Assembly: GCF_025024155.1 (NCBI RefSeq)
Contig: NW_026251709.1
Coordinates: forward strand, 186,001-250,000
Reading direction: 5' to 3'
DNA: 64,000 bases
DNA from: Gamsiella multidivaricata
Lineage: Eukaryota > Mortierellomycota > Mortierellomycetes > Mortierellales > Mortierellaceae
Of this stretch, positions 23,839-35,450 are shown one piece after another (the first letter of the stretch is position 1; each line of letters begins with the position of its first letter). The translations under genes and the position numbers were made by a program. The notes beneath the pieces are model-generated. The model was not told the DNA's origin. It did not search any database and saw only the letters and a list, made by a program, of their open reading frames with translations.

Positions 23839-25044
23839 TGTGATGGTTGATATGTGGGGGTAGGAGGAGGGTATGAGCGAGGATTGAAGGAGGATAGGAT
23901 GAAAAAGAGGGATAGATAAAGGGATGGAGAGAGTAACAGGACAAGGAGGCAAGGGGAAAAGCAGGGCCTGACAATGACAAACAAGGAAGTGAGTGTCGAT
24001 AGAAAGCTGACAAAGACCTTCGACTTTTTTTTTTTTTTTTCTTTTTTATGAGTAAGTGTAAACACAGGACTGTCCAGGTCACATGAAAGCCATGCCTGAA
24101 CTTTCTTCGCACGGCTTTGCCACCAATATGTATGTCAGATCCCTTGCGCGCCATGGTCAGTGTCTGCCCATCCGGCCTAAAATTGCCTGCGTCCTGCAAT
24201 AGCATGTAGAATTTGCTGCTGTGCACGACCGAGGCCCTTCACTAGCCAACGGAGTTTCTAAGATGTCTGGCGTTGTACTGCCAGAAGATAGACACTATTC
24301 AGCACTCTCAGACGAAACAGCCAGGATCCGCAGCTGTACCTCCTAATGGTGCTCGAGGAAGTACCCTGACGGCGCTCGATTAGCGCCCATGACACCGGCC
24401 TTGTAGAGGGACTTTGATTATTGCTACCGTGGTTTGTCCTTGCGTAGTCACGGCCACCGAGATGATGCAGACATCTTGATCCTTTAACGGTAGTCTACTG
24501 CATCGATTCCTATGTTTCTGTCTACCGCTCCTGCATTTTTACACTTACAATGCGTCTATGGACATTGTCTGACTCTAGGAACTGTATCTGTGGGCGTGTC
24601 AACACCCTAAACCTCTTTAACTATCCTTCCGATGTCCAGTCAGCGCAAAGTTCTTGAGCACATTTTCATAGCATTCCCGCTTTTGGAGCCTCTTTACATC
24701 CGTCTACACAAGTTCGACTTTGCGCTCGAGAGTGGACTCTATCTGTTTGGCATCCATAGGATCAAGTTTACAGCGCCTTGAGATCCTGTAGATCAGCATT
24801 GCAAACAAGGGGCGATATCGCGTAGATGTGTCACCTGCTGCCGACTCTTTTTTGCAGAGGGATATGAGCACCTTTTGCCCAGTTGAGTTAATGGCGCAAG
24901 AGTCCATACACGGGAGCTAGCGATACTGGGAATCTGCAGCCGTAATAGCAGCCCCGGTCCTGTACATTTTAGAGAAGATGAGGGGGAAAAAGGCGTACTT
25001 TGATACTGATGGTATTATTAGTGGTAGTCTATGTGAGTATTCAT
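23839..25044. other. Intergenic region, NMD3 5' flank
   Basis: A T run at 24027-24040 lies in the NMD3 upstream region. A 67-residue ORF (24704-24907 -) has charged, protein-like composition but no motif and no partner exon. I see no supported gene. Confidence 0.5.
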
Positions 25045-25911
25045 CTAATAAAAACTAACAACAGCAACAACCACATCCTTGATGAACCGCTGGAGCTCCT
25101 CCAATGAGTAAGGATTGCCGACCGAGGGCAGGTGCACAAACAAGCACGTTCTCTCGTCCTCACCCTCCTCGCCCGCAGCGACCCTCCGATGTCTCTCTGC
25201 CATGCTCAGATAAAAGGTGTAGTCGCAAAGGTAGTTTCCGGCATCTAAGCTCTGCTTACAGATCCAGCCCTTTTCCGTCTTCAGGTACTCAGCCAAGGCT
25301 GCCGAGTCAACGGTGGTAGTCAGCAAATCAGGGTCCGCAGCCCAAGTTTCCTTCTTGACCGGGGGCTCCTTTGCGGACTCAGGCGACCACTTTGCATTGT
25401 CCGGGTGGCTGTATCCGATACGGTGGCCATTTGTTTCAATGACAGTGTAGCCATCCAGGCCAACACCAACGTGGATGTAATAGGTCTTCAGGTAGTCCTC
25501 CTCCTCGTGCTCCTCGGTTACGTCCTCGCCACTTGCAAGAGAGGGGACTCTTCGACTGTGTTGGATGTGCAAGGCAGAGACTAGGTCGGGGACTTTGCGG
25601 TACTCGACAGGCAGCTCCTGGGAGACGACGTAGGCCTTGGTGGCATTGTGATGTTTGGAGTTCTGTTTGGCAGCGGCGATGGTGGGGAGGTCGAGGGTGG
25701 TGTTGTTCAACGGCTGGACAGACAACCAGGACGGGTTTGTCAAATGTCTTCCAAAGGGCTGTCGAGCGGAGGAAGGATAAAGTCAGGGTTAAGAAGCTGA
25801 TGCAAAACAAGATAGGTGGCATTCGGGAGGAATGAGGAAGGCACAACGGGTTACCTCGAAGCCAGTAAGGACGACCTTGACCTTGTCGCTCTGTTTCTTG
25901 ATGGGTGCCAT
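25045..25911 (-). CDS. Pyroglutamyl-peptidase I (peptidase family C15)
   Basis: Two exons (25911-25855, 25758-25045) give 256 residues. Exon 1 ends in VVLTGFE and exon 2 starts PFGRH, rebuilding the family's (L/V)TGF-x-PFG motif. The catalytic triad is visible: Glu in VIETNGHRIGY, Cys in DAGNYLCDYTFYLS and His in FVHLPSVG. The enzyme removes N-terminal pyroglutamate from peptides in the cytosol. The protein has a Glu-rich insertion (TEEHEEEDY) before the beta strand YYIHVGVGLDG. It lies head-to-head with the ELM1-family gene, with only about 225 bp between starts. Confidence 0.92.
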
Positions 25912-26135
25912 GGATGCGAGTGGTAGGAGGGATGTGAAGAAAGTGGAGGTAAAGAAGACGAAGGAGGTGAGAGAGATAGTTCGTGAGAAACTGAATTTTT
26001 TTTTAAGTGGCTCGATTCAGGGCGCAGGCGAGAGGCGAGAGCATCTCTGCTTCTTTTGGAAACGATCGGATCGCTCATCCGGATCGCACGACTACAGCGT
26101 CTTTGCTCAGGACTTAACCTCAGGATCACGAAGAC
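25912..26135. promoter_or_regulatory. Compact divergent promoter, C15 peptidase and ELM1-family genes
   Basis: Only 224 bp separates the two starts. It includes a T9 run at about 25995-26003. Shared control is possible but unproven. Confidence 0.5.
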
Positions 26136-28256
26136 ATGGAGTCCATCCGCTGCATTACAGGAGCTGCAGCTCGACATGCACATCACCATCGCTGCAGCCA
26201 TTATGGCATCAGGCACTGGGCTTTGTTCTTGACATCCATCCCCAAAGCACACCAGCAACGCGCAGCCGACCAACCCCGGAGGTTGTACGCTACCAAGAAT
26301 ACCACACACGAAAGAGCCACCCGCAAACTCAACCTCGCTCCAAGAGTGGCCTATCAACCCACCAGCGCTACGACCTGGATTATATCCGATGGATTGGTGA
26401 GCGCGGACAAGGAGGCTATTGCGCTGGCTAAGGGATTGTCACTTCCTTGGACCGTAAAGCGAGTTCAATGGCGTCAAGGTACGACCGGCAGGAGGGAAAA
26501 AAATAAAAATTAAAGATGGGCAAGCACACTTAGAAGCTGACATCAATTCTCACTATGGTCACGCCCAGGGCTTCAATGGCTTCCGATACCGTTCAAAAAA
26601 CTGATCATGGATTATCATCATGTCATGAACCGGAGACAGAGTAAGTCGCGAGAAGTTGTCTAGCATCATGTGCTCTCTTTCAGCATCGAGGAATTATCAC
26701 CGCCTGCCACTAATCTCTTGATTGCGATCGCGATATATTAGCGGATAAATTGCCGTGGTTCCTAACGGGCGATCCATTGGCCGCTCCTTACCCCAGCTTC
26801 GTGCTCGGCTCCGGCACGAATGCGGTACCTGGATTGCTCCAAGTCTCTCGAATGAGCGGAAAAGCATCCTACTCAGGTATGTTACCGATTTTCGTTGCAG
26901 TGCTGGAATACCGTCTTTCGAATAATTCCGAGATTCTTTCTTTTTTACTTTGTACCAGGGCACACTGTTCTAACGCTGCTCTATTTTCGTCCATTAGCCC
27001 ATATTCACTTCCCTGCGCTACCCTTTATCCATTTCGATCAAGTATTTCTTCAGAGGCATGAAGTTGTCGTCCAGCTCGGTATGGGATCATGCGACCATGC
27101 GGATCCGAAAAAAATAATAATAATGTGACAATGGACTTGAGAAATATGGACTGACAAAAAGACCTTTCAAAAACACTCAACCAATCCTCATGTAGCTGCA
27201 TTAGGCTTAATGAAAGACCAAAAAAACTACTTCAGGATCAATTCCACCCTCAACACTATCACGCCCAAATCTCTCGTGCTCGCAAGGACCAAGGCACTAG
27301 ATCAAGGCCTCATTCCCAAATCCTACTTTTCTGATCGAAATTCCTCATCAATTGTCGCTGTCCTGATCGGAGGCCCCAACGAGGATTGTTCACATAACAC
27401 AGATAGGATGGTTAATCGACTCGCTCGGCTTATTGACGTACAGGGTTGTAGAGTCTTGATCTCGTTCTCTCAAAGAACGGCCGCGAATACGAAGCAGGCC
27501 ATCGCTCAGTTGCGAGAGCGAGTCCAGGATGACGAGAAGATCTTTGTATACGATCCGATGGCTCCCCATGGTACTGGTACGACTTCTGGCGGCAATGAAG
27601 GAAACAGGGGTGCAGTGTCCTGGACTGGCGTACCAGGACCAATTGGAGCAGCGGGCTTTTTGGAGCGTGTGAATCCTTACGAAGCCATGCTGGCTCTTGC
27701 GGACAAAATCGTCGTCACTGCAGATTCGGTTGCTATGACAAACGAGGCGTTGGCGACAGGGTAAGTTTTCTCTTTCTCTCATTCGAAAACTTCAATGTTC
27801 TAATGGCAGTGTTAAAAAAGAAAAAAACTCCTCCCGGAATTAACTATCTTGGTCCCAATTGTGGTTGCTTACATGCCTTTTTTTTTTTTTTTTTTTTATC
27901 TCCGCTTCTACAACAATAGAAAACCAGTGTATGTCCTCGGCGGCGAACTCGCACGCGGCAAGCTCAAGGTTTTCCACCGTTACCTCGCTGACAGCCATGC
28001 CACGCGCGCGTTTCGGCCTGGTCGGATACCGATCATGCCGCTGACCTCGAACAGCAAAAACGGTAACGGTACTAGTTATGGAAACGATACAGCCGATCCT
28101 CTGAGCTACCCAGGAGACCATCCTGCGTGGAACACTTCCTTGGCCGGACAGGGCCCGGATGAGATCAAAAAACTTGCAGAGCGTCTTCGGATCATGAGAG
28201 AGAGCCGGATTACGGGCAGGAGGGTACCGGAGCATATTGCTGAAGCGACGTGTTAG
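26136..28256 (+). CDS. ELM1-family protein (mitochondrial fission ELM1/DUF1022)
   Basis: Six exons (26136-26478, 26569-26640, 26742-26876, 26959-27078, 27196-27760, 27920-28256) give 523 residues with consistent phases. The core matches the ELM1 family: WIISDGLVSADKEAIALAKGL, LVLGSGTNAVPGLLQVS in its FVLGSG form, VAVLIGGPNEDCSHN, VLISFSQRT, NPYEAMLALADKIVVTADSV, MTNEALATGKPVYVLGG. Plant ELM1 recruits dynamin-related DRP3 to mitochondria; bacterial and fungal members are uncharacterised and have a glycosyltransferase-B-like pattern. The N-terminus is rich in Arg/His/Ala without acids and contains RRLYATK, the usual R-x-Y|A presequence cleavage pattern, so mitochondrial import is likely. AATAAA lies at 28270. 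Confidence 0.88.
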
Positions 28257-28499
28257 GACATGCCATGGAAATAAAATCCCCCCAGTATCTTGTTGGGCAA
28301 GCGATTACAATGAACGGCATTAGATTCTGGCCATTTATTATGGATAAAAGAGAGCGGGGAGGGTGGATACATATCATACACGTTAGAAATGGATGCGAAA
28401 GAAAATATGAAATAGAATAGAATAGAATAGAATTAATAAAATGAAAAATGCAAATGAATGATATGTAAAAGGAAAAAAAAGTACAAGGTAAATAGGGCT

Positions 28500-31280
28500 C
28501 TACAGGCGCATTGGGATGTCCTCAAGCGCGAATCGTTTGTCAATCATAAACTCCTTCTTGATCACCCTGAGCGACTTTTCGTTCAAGGTCCTCAAGATCC
28601 TGTCGTCGCGGCGATAGTAGTGATGGCCACGATCTAATCGATGATGATGTGCGTGTCGGTGCGGAGATCGTTGTGAAGCTGTTGTAGAATTTGCCATTGC
28701 TGTTGTTGTTGTTGTTGTTGTTGTTGTTGTCGGTGGTGGTGGTATGGTCGTTGTTGGAGTGATCGTTGGTAGCGGCTCGATAGCCATGAGGATGGACTCT
28801 TCATCTTGTGAGGGAGGGATATACTGTGTGCCTTGGGGAACGAGAGACAGCGAAATCGGCGCCAAGATCGAAGATGGTCGACGGTTATGGTGGTGATGCC
28901 CTCCGAATCGCATAAAGATGGTAGCTTCGGCTTCATCGTCCGCATCACCATAGTCTTCTTCATCGCCCTCTTGCTTGATGGGTACAAGGTCCATGTCTCC
29001 GTCAGCTGTCTGCATCTCTTGGTCGCCTTGACTCTCGAGGTCCAAGCCCACGTCCTCGTCCTCGTCGTCAGTCTCACCATACAGTCGCTGGTATTCACTT
29101 TCGATTTCTTTGTCGGTACGGTGCAAACCCATCATCTGTCGAATCCTAGACCATTGGCCCCGGAGTCTGAATCGGGTCGCCGCCAAGAACAAGGCCTCAC
29201 GTTCAGCGGTCGTCCATGCCGTAGAGGTAACGGCCGCGATGCCTGGATCGGCACGGAGGGCCGCTCGAAGATATTCATCGTCCTCATCCTCCTGCTTAAT
29301 GTGTTGTTGTATCGGTGTGAAATCCAGCTCCGGCTCCCTTTCGGACACACGCATTGGGATATCAGAGGCGACCTCCTTGCCCTTGACTGAAGTTATCGAA
29401 TCTGGAGAGGAAGGTGCTGACTGGCTGGGCGTGTTAGTTTTCGAGGTTGGTGGAGAGGGATAAGAAAAGACGCAAACGATAGGCGCCACCATGGATGGGA
29501 TAAACGAAGGAAGTGCAGCGTTCAGGACTTGAGAGGCGGCAATCGAATAATTGTGGTGTGTTGATGCTGCCAAGAACTCGGAAGCACCAGCCTTCGAAAT
29601 CGATACCGCGCCAATGCTAGAGCCTTCATTGTTCTCGACGGCCTGACTTTGTGCCGCATGTTTCATGGACGACTCTCCTCCAGATGAAGATGACGATGAA
29701 GGTGACGATGAAGGTCCTGACCCACTTTCGGCTGAAGAGGAAGAAGACACCAAGGCAATCGTCCCAAATTCATTTGACAGCTGTTGCGAAACACCCGAGT
29801 CCTGCCTCTGGTGAAGCCTCATCAAGGCCAACTGCTGTTGATAGCTGAGTTCCTCCAGGTCATCGATATCATCTAGGTCCTCATCCTCATCGTCCTCGTC
29901 CTCGTCGTCTTCATCAAACTCGTCCAGTCCAGCACGCCCTCTCAAAGTCGTTAATGAATTCGTTGTCCTTCCTGCCACTGTATCTGCCACAGCAGAGATG
30001 GCGGATGGCAAGATGGTATTTGAAAGGGCCTGAGGGAGTTGCGTCAGGAATGTATGTGTCAGGGCAAATGCGTACTTTGAGCCCGGTGCATCCTTGAGCC
30101 TGCTTAGAACCATCTCCACCTGTTTGTGAACCTGTGCTTCCACGGTTTTGACGCCCTGATGCAGGTCGTACAGGATGGTCTCTCGAGCACGAGTACGTCG
30201 CTGATGAATCCTTTGCGAGAGTCGGCGGAGATTTTCTTTTGCTGCCTCTGCGGAGGGCAATGGGGATTGGGCATCGCGCGCCCTGGCCACGTTGGACAAT
30301 AGACGTGCGCGCTCTCTCTCTTTCACGTTGGTCCATTCTGAGAATTGGTTTGGCCGCTGAGGGAGATGTTGGTGGAGGCTGCCGTGGTGGTGATGATGAT
30401 GGTGATGGTGCAGGCTTGGTGAGGATAGCAGGGAAGATGTAGAGGAGCTGCCAGGTGTCGTGAGTGGTGTAGAGGATTGCAAGGATGGGGACGATGAAGC
30501 GGACGAAATAGAGGATGCGGATGCAGCTTCGTTATATTGAGAGGTAGATGGGGCCATAGCGGTCGTAGAGGTATTGAGCTGACGAAGCTGTGCGTTGACG
30601 TTGGGTACCAAAGGGCGGACATGATAATGGTGATGGTGATGGTGGTGGTGATAGTGTTGTGGCTGTGCTGCTGAGCCTTGAAGCGGTATAGACATTGATG
30701 GCGACGACGACGACAACGACGAGGTTCCTGCGCGCTGTTGCAGCATCAGCTGCTGTGGTTGCTGTTGCTGCTGTTGAATTTGGTAAAGTTCCCGCTGGCG
30801 ATGGAATTCTTGGTGGGCCTGTTGAAGTCGTAGTTGCTGGCGATACTTGTTCTCGCGCTCGATCTGCGTTTGCTGCTGCTTGGGAGGATGCCGATGATGT
30901 GTGTTCTTGTGGAACAGCGTATCCTTGGAATGTCGGTTGGAGTACGATCCTCGCTGCACTAGCCCTGCATCACCCTCAGGAAACTGGGCGCCAGCGCCAG
31001 CGGTGGTGCCGCTGTTGCCGGGGAGAGTTAGCAGAGATCGATTGGCGGACGCGAACATGGCATTTGGCAGCTTGGCTGTGGATGCATTGAGGCCAACTGC
31101 AGTTGTGTTGACACTGAGTCGTTGATGGGTCGGAGAGGGTTCTGTGGTGTGATACGAAGGAGCTGTAGGTGTTGCTTTTGCGGATGGCGGGAGTAGGGGA
31201 TATGTGGAGGGGGCAGTGAAATCTGACGACCTGGCCTCTGGAGGCATGATCCTCGGTCTCTTGATAGAATGCGGGTCCAT
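28500..31280 (-). CDS. Low-complexity nuclear protein with SANT/Myb-like domain
   Basis: A single exon of 926 residues. The N-terminal 330 residues are Ser/Thr/Pro-rich with poly-Gln (around 170) and several His runs (YHHHHHHHHYH, LHHHHHHHHHG). Residues 335-385 are basic and helical (ENLRRLSQRIHQRRTRARE). Acidic Asp/Glu clusters lie around 460. Residues 685-735 (AWTTAEREALFLAATRFRLR, then GQWSRIRQMMG, HRTDKEIESEYQRLY) fit a SANT/Myb-like helix-turn-helix. A Thr-rich run near 870 comes from a GTT repeat. The last 40 residues (LRVIKKEFMIDKRFALEDIP) look conserved. This suggests a chromatin or transcription factor. No orthologue is recognised. Confidence 0.75.
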   Translation of the reverse strand: MDPHSIKRPRIMPPEARSSDFTAPSTYPLLPPSAKATPTAPSYHTTEPSPTHQRLSVNTTAVGLNASTAKLPNAMFASANRSLLTLPGNSGTTAGAGAQFPEGDAGLVQRGSYSNRHSKDTLFHKNTHHRHPPKQQQTQIERENKYRQQLRLQQAHQEFHRQRELYQIQQQQQQPQQLMLQQRAGTSSLSSSSPSMSIPLQGSAAQPQHYHHHHHHHHYHVRPLVPNVNAQLRQLNTSTTAMAPSTSQYNEAASASSISSASSSPSLQSSTPLTTPGSSSTSSLLSSPSLHHHHHHHHHGSLHQHLPQRPNQFSEWTNVKERERARLLSNVARARDAQSPLPSAEAAKENLRRLSQRIHQRRTRARETILYDLHQGVKTVEAQVHKQVEMVLSRLKDAPGSKYAFALTHTFLTQLPQALSNTILPSAISAVADTVAGRTTNSLTTLRGRAGLDEFDEDDEDEDDEDEDLDDIDDLEELSYQQQLALMRLHQRQDSGVSQQLSNEFGTIALVSSSSSAESGSGPSSSPSSSSSSGGESSMKHAAQSQAVENNEGSSIGAVSISKAGASEFLAASTHHNYSIAASQVLNAALPSFIPSMVAPIVCVFSYPSPPTSKTNTPSQSAPSSPDSITSVKGKEVASDIPMRVSEREPELDFTPIQQHIKQEDEDDEYLRAALRADPGIAAVTSTAWTTAEREALFLAATRFRLRGQWSRIRQMMGLHRTDKEIESEYQRLYGETDDEDEDVGLDLESQGDQEMQTADGDMDLVPIKQEGDEEDYGDADDEAEATIFMRFGGHHHHNRRPSSILAPISLSLVPQGTQYIPPSQDEESILMAIEPLPTITPTTTIPPPPTTTTTTTTTTAMANSTTASQRSPHRHAHHHRLDRGHHYYRRDDRILRTLNEKSLRVIKKEFMIDKRFALEDIPMRL
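28698..28732. repeat. GTT/AAC triplet repeat (Thr coding)
   Basis: A run of GTT units encodes poly-Thr on the minus strand inside the SANT-like gene. Confidence 0.8.
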
Positions 31281-32420
31281 TCTATATTAGGAGGTCCTTA
31301 TATGCTGCTTTTGCCTTGTTGTGGAGCGTGAGCGATGTGGAGAAGACAATGATAAAGAAGGCGGCTGAAAGGAGCGGAAAGGAGCGAAGAAAGCCAGGGA
31401 TGAGACGAACCGATCCTGCAATAAAATGATGGAGTGGTAAAGTGTAGAGTATGTATTCAGCTGTGTCGGCTGCTGTTTGTTGGTTTTGTCAGGTTATTTC
31501 TTGCCTCTGCTGAGAGAGCGTGCAGGTGAAGCGAGAGTGGAAACTATAAGTGAGATATGTAGGGGTTTGTGTGCGGAGGAAATTATAGGCAAGGTGTAGA
31601 AGCAATTGAAGTGCGATGGACGTTGTGACAAGAGGGCGGAGAGAGAAGAGAGCGTCAAGAAGAGATGTAGGTAGAAGATTGAAAGAGGAAGAAGAGCGGT
31701 CGGTTAGTTATATCTCCTATGCTGTACATCTACATTTGCGAAGCGAGGTAGCTCTTCTGGAGCTGCCGGTGCTGCTATCGCTGCAACGACCGATAGGATC
31801 GTCGGTCTACCTTCCCCATCCCTGTGCTGTAAATCCTCCTGAAGCAAAGGCCGACCAATGTAAATGATGGCAACAGCGCGCCAATGAAACCGCCTCAAAC
31901 CCCATACAAGCTATCCAGGAAAATGACAACGACCACCAAAACACAAATGAATGAATGTAGGTCCTTTTCATGTGCCGGAACAGCCCGCTCTCAAATAGCG
32001 TATCTAAGTTGAAAGCATATGTCCCTTCACAAACACATGCCACGCGCGAGCGCACGAGCATACTGTACCCAGTTCAGTTATCCGGATACACAGATAGCCA
32101 TGCACTCCATCTCGAAGACATGACACCCAAGAAGGCGACAGACCAAGTACACACGTATACACTGCCCCACATACATGCACCTCAAGCTTACAAATGTATT
32201 GGCTTGCTCGAATTAGAAATCCTCTACTAAGCCCTATGATTCTTTGCTGCAATCATGCCTGTAACAGGACCCCTTTGACCCCCATGGAGCTTGGTCTCTT
32301 CTGTCCTTACCTGTCTGTTTCTTTAGTAATGCACTGAATCAGCATCCATTCCGGATCTGTTAGCTAGTCTTATGAGTGAACAGTGGTGTTTTGGAGGCGA
32401 AAAGAATTTCAAGGTGTGCA

Positions 32421-32526
32421 AAAAAAAAAAAAAAAAAAAAATCAGGGACAGACGAAGTAGGCTGAAGTAGGCTGAGACGACTTTGTGGAGGGAAAGCGAA
32501 GAAGGAAAAAAAAAAAAAAAAAAAAA
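32421..32526. repeat. Paired A21 homopolymer runs
   Basis: Two runs of about 21 A flank a 64 bp spacer that contains the agtaggctga duplication. Confidence 0.8.
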
Positions 32527-34437
32527 TTGACTGGATAAGGGAGTCGAGATGAGAATGTGCTGAATGAGACTGACGGGGACCGATGTAAGGATGCGAACAA
32601 GAGGGAATGAATGTGATTTGATGTAGGTTGCTGTTCTATTATTATTGTTGTTGTTTATTATGTTTTCGCTGATGGGATGGTGGACAGAATCAAATATCGG
32701 CTGGTGGGGAAGTCAATTGTGAGGGTGCCCTGAAACATTCCTGTCTACATAAGAGTAGGTGAAAAGGCAGCCTCTTGAACTACTATCGCCAGAGTATACC
32801 GCAGGGAGCCGGTAACGATCGGCAGTACCTGGTTGAAGGTACTCGCTTCGCACTTTAAAGAATAAGCTACGGATCATCTCTGATAGCGATTTTATTTTTT
32901 AAGAAAATCGGGTACCGGCAATGTTCGTTCATGGTGACATGCATGTGCAAGGTCTACTCTGTTTGTTACACAGACGGGTCCCGAACCCACCTTCAGAAGA
33001 CCGAGGAGGGCCGACACGAGTTCCGGCAACATGTAATCTACCATTGCACTCTACATAGTCCACCAGGTCTACCTCTGCCTGTTTTTCGCTTTTGCGTTGA
33101 TCTCTCGGCTCGCGACGCGGTTCGGAGATCATCTTGTTCACTTTGAGTTACCTCTATTTGATTGGCTAGGCGCAATGGAAGCGATTGGTTGCACAAGAAA
33201 TCGCGAGCCGCGTTTTCTTTTTTGGACTGAAAATGACCCGCACACCGAAAGATCGTACACGTCCACACACACTCCCATGTGCTGTGCCTCCTTATCCTAG
33301 ATAAAGCACCACCTGATTAAAGCCGTCATTCGACATCTATGGATTCATGAATATGCCTGGCCGCTGTGTTGTGTAAGCGAAGAGTCGTTGCTGCAGACAC
33401 CGTCTACAAAGGATAACTTTTAACAAAGAAGAAACTGTATTTACTTGGCATGAAGCATCCGGTATTACAAAAGTTTATGATATGGAGGACAATGGTTCAA
33501 AAGAAAGAGTGCGCCGTAAACAAACTTCCAGAGTCTTCGCCAGGAAGTCGCAGGGCGCAATATTTTCACGCTCATCCACATCCTGTCCTATGCCCATCCG
33601 TTATCAAGCTGCCAATATTCAACGCAAAATGGAATAGCTTATAATTCCAACATTCTGTTTCGGCTGCTCAGGGGAAGGGTCAGCCACTACGCTTTGAAAC
33701 AGATCTAGAAGCAGCGATATTTGAAAATATCAATGGCGCAATTCGTTTGGGACCAGGTCGAAAAGCCTTGGTTCCTACCTATGCTTAGACCGTAATCCAG
33801 GCCCCATCTAGAGTCAAATCGTACAACAAATCGGCAACATGTTTAAAACCATTGCTGAGCAGCCTACAGCACTACAGGGTCAGTAATGTGAGACACTGGA
33901 AGCGAAGTTGATTACTTGTGGACATTTGAGAATACCACACTCGGCTACTACTAGTGCAAGGCCAAAAGCCGGGCCAAGGGAGACATCAACCACTTCGGGT
34001 ATATCGAAAATAGACTTGAGGCTTGAAGAGCGGCCAATGCTGGCTCTAGATCTATCGTTCAGTAGACTCGCACGCGCTTTTTTTTTTCAAGCTATTTACG
34101 CGTGTCTATACATACAGTTCCAGTACATAACCCAAATAACGCCAGAAAGATGTGGTGGGTGTCTGTACGCCTTGAAAACAGAAGAAAAAAATACGAGTGT
34201 CCATGCAACCTAGACTTCTGTACTCCTTTAGCGCTGAAGCGCCAATCGGCGGTGCCTCGGGAGTATGTATATATAAAAAATAATAGCATTAGCGAATTGT
34301 GCAATACCCATGTATGCCGAATGTCTTTCAATCCCGACCAGTCGAACCGCAGCTATGCTCCCGGACGAGCACGAGAGGAATGAAGCTAGCCGCAGGTATT
34401 GTTTAGGTGTAGCGGTAAGAAATGAACACAGCTAAGG

Positions 34438-34462
34438 AAAAAAAAAAAAAAAAAAAAAAAAA
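34438..34462. repeat. A25 homopolymer run
   Basis: Uninterrupted A run in the gene-poor region. Confidence 0.9.
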
Positions 34463-35450
34463 CTCCTAAGCGCTAATTGCAACTAAACTCCTCAGCAGTC
34501 GAGGAAGGATCGAGAAAGCTGTTGTTCGATGGCAAGGGTAGAGCTATGCTCGGCTGAAAAGGAGGACGACATACAGAGGGCTGATTTATTTCAAATGTTG
34601 CTCCATTGCAGGCGTTGATTAGAGGATGGAGAGTAGCGATGTACAGAAGTGATGTTAGTACCGATATGCGGTGTAAGGCGCGATTGGGTGCGTACAAATG
34701 TTCTCACGATTCACCTTCTCAGCTTCGAAACTTAACGAACGCGAAATGAATGCCCCTGTCACTATAGTCTATATACCTAAAACTGAGCAAGCGCAGTTCT
34801 CGGCATTAGCCTTGAATTCTGAAGCGCCAAACATCCCCAAGACGTTGGCCCCGCTTTAAATTGCCGTAGGGCAGACTTGGCATATCGACTATTGCTGGCC
34901 GTCAGAGTACGTATCTTTACTTTTTTCATGTTCTAAAGTCGCGTTCCCATTCTCCTTAGAACACCGCGACTCATCGTTGCTGCGCAACCCGCTTTGTCCG
35001 CACAAATAAATACCATTGAAGCAGTTTTGGAGGCACACCATCCGGAAAAATGAATTTGTCGTATATTCCCACGTCCTAAAAACGCTGCACCATTACTTTG
35101 TGTTCTTGCCCTTTGCTCTGTGGACAGCTCCGAGTCTCTTCGACAGACCTCTGAGGAGATCGCGTGGCAGAGCACAACCGAGACCCTGTTGTCGCGTTTA
35201 AATAGCTCGAGAGAAAGCTGATCGCGGGAACAATGGTCAAAAAAACAAAGGAATGTGGTATTTTTATTTCGCGTCTGGATAAGGTTACTCAAGTTAACGC
35301 GTTTTACGCCACTAATAATGTCTATCGAATAAAAAAAAAAAGGGAAGTGACCCTATTGGAGTACATTTCCGCCGAACCCAATTGTTGCACTTTAGACAAA
35401 CGCGAATGGGGAAGAAAAAGAAAAGATCATATACATTAATGGCGTGCTCT

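Larger units (their letters stand above)
31281..35450. other. Large gene-poor intergenic region
   Basis: This 4.2 kb is the longest gap in the window. The first 400 bp is GA-rich 5' flank of the SANT-like gene. A runs sit at 32421-32441, 32506-32526 and 34438-34462; an 11-bp direct duplication (agtaggctga unit) sits at about 32456-32475. Two CCAAT-type motifs (gattgg) occur near 33160 and 33183. Short ORFs (for example 34933-35292 -) have no recognisable domain. I see no gene, tRNA or intact mobile element, though diffuse relics cannot be excluded by eye. Confidence 0.5.

Noticed and set aside
32960..33010. tRNA-like T-arm on the minus strand (ggttcggga within a GC stem)
   Set aside because: No matching acceptor stem, D-arm or properly paired anticodon arm could be drawn around it; the T stem itself relies on G-T pairs.
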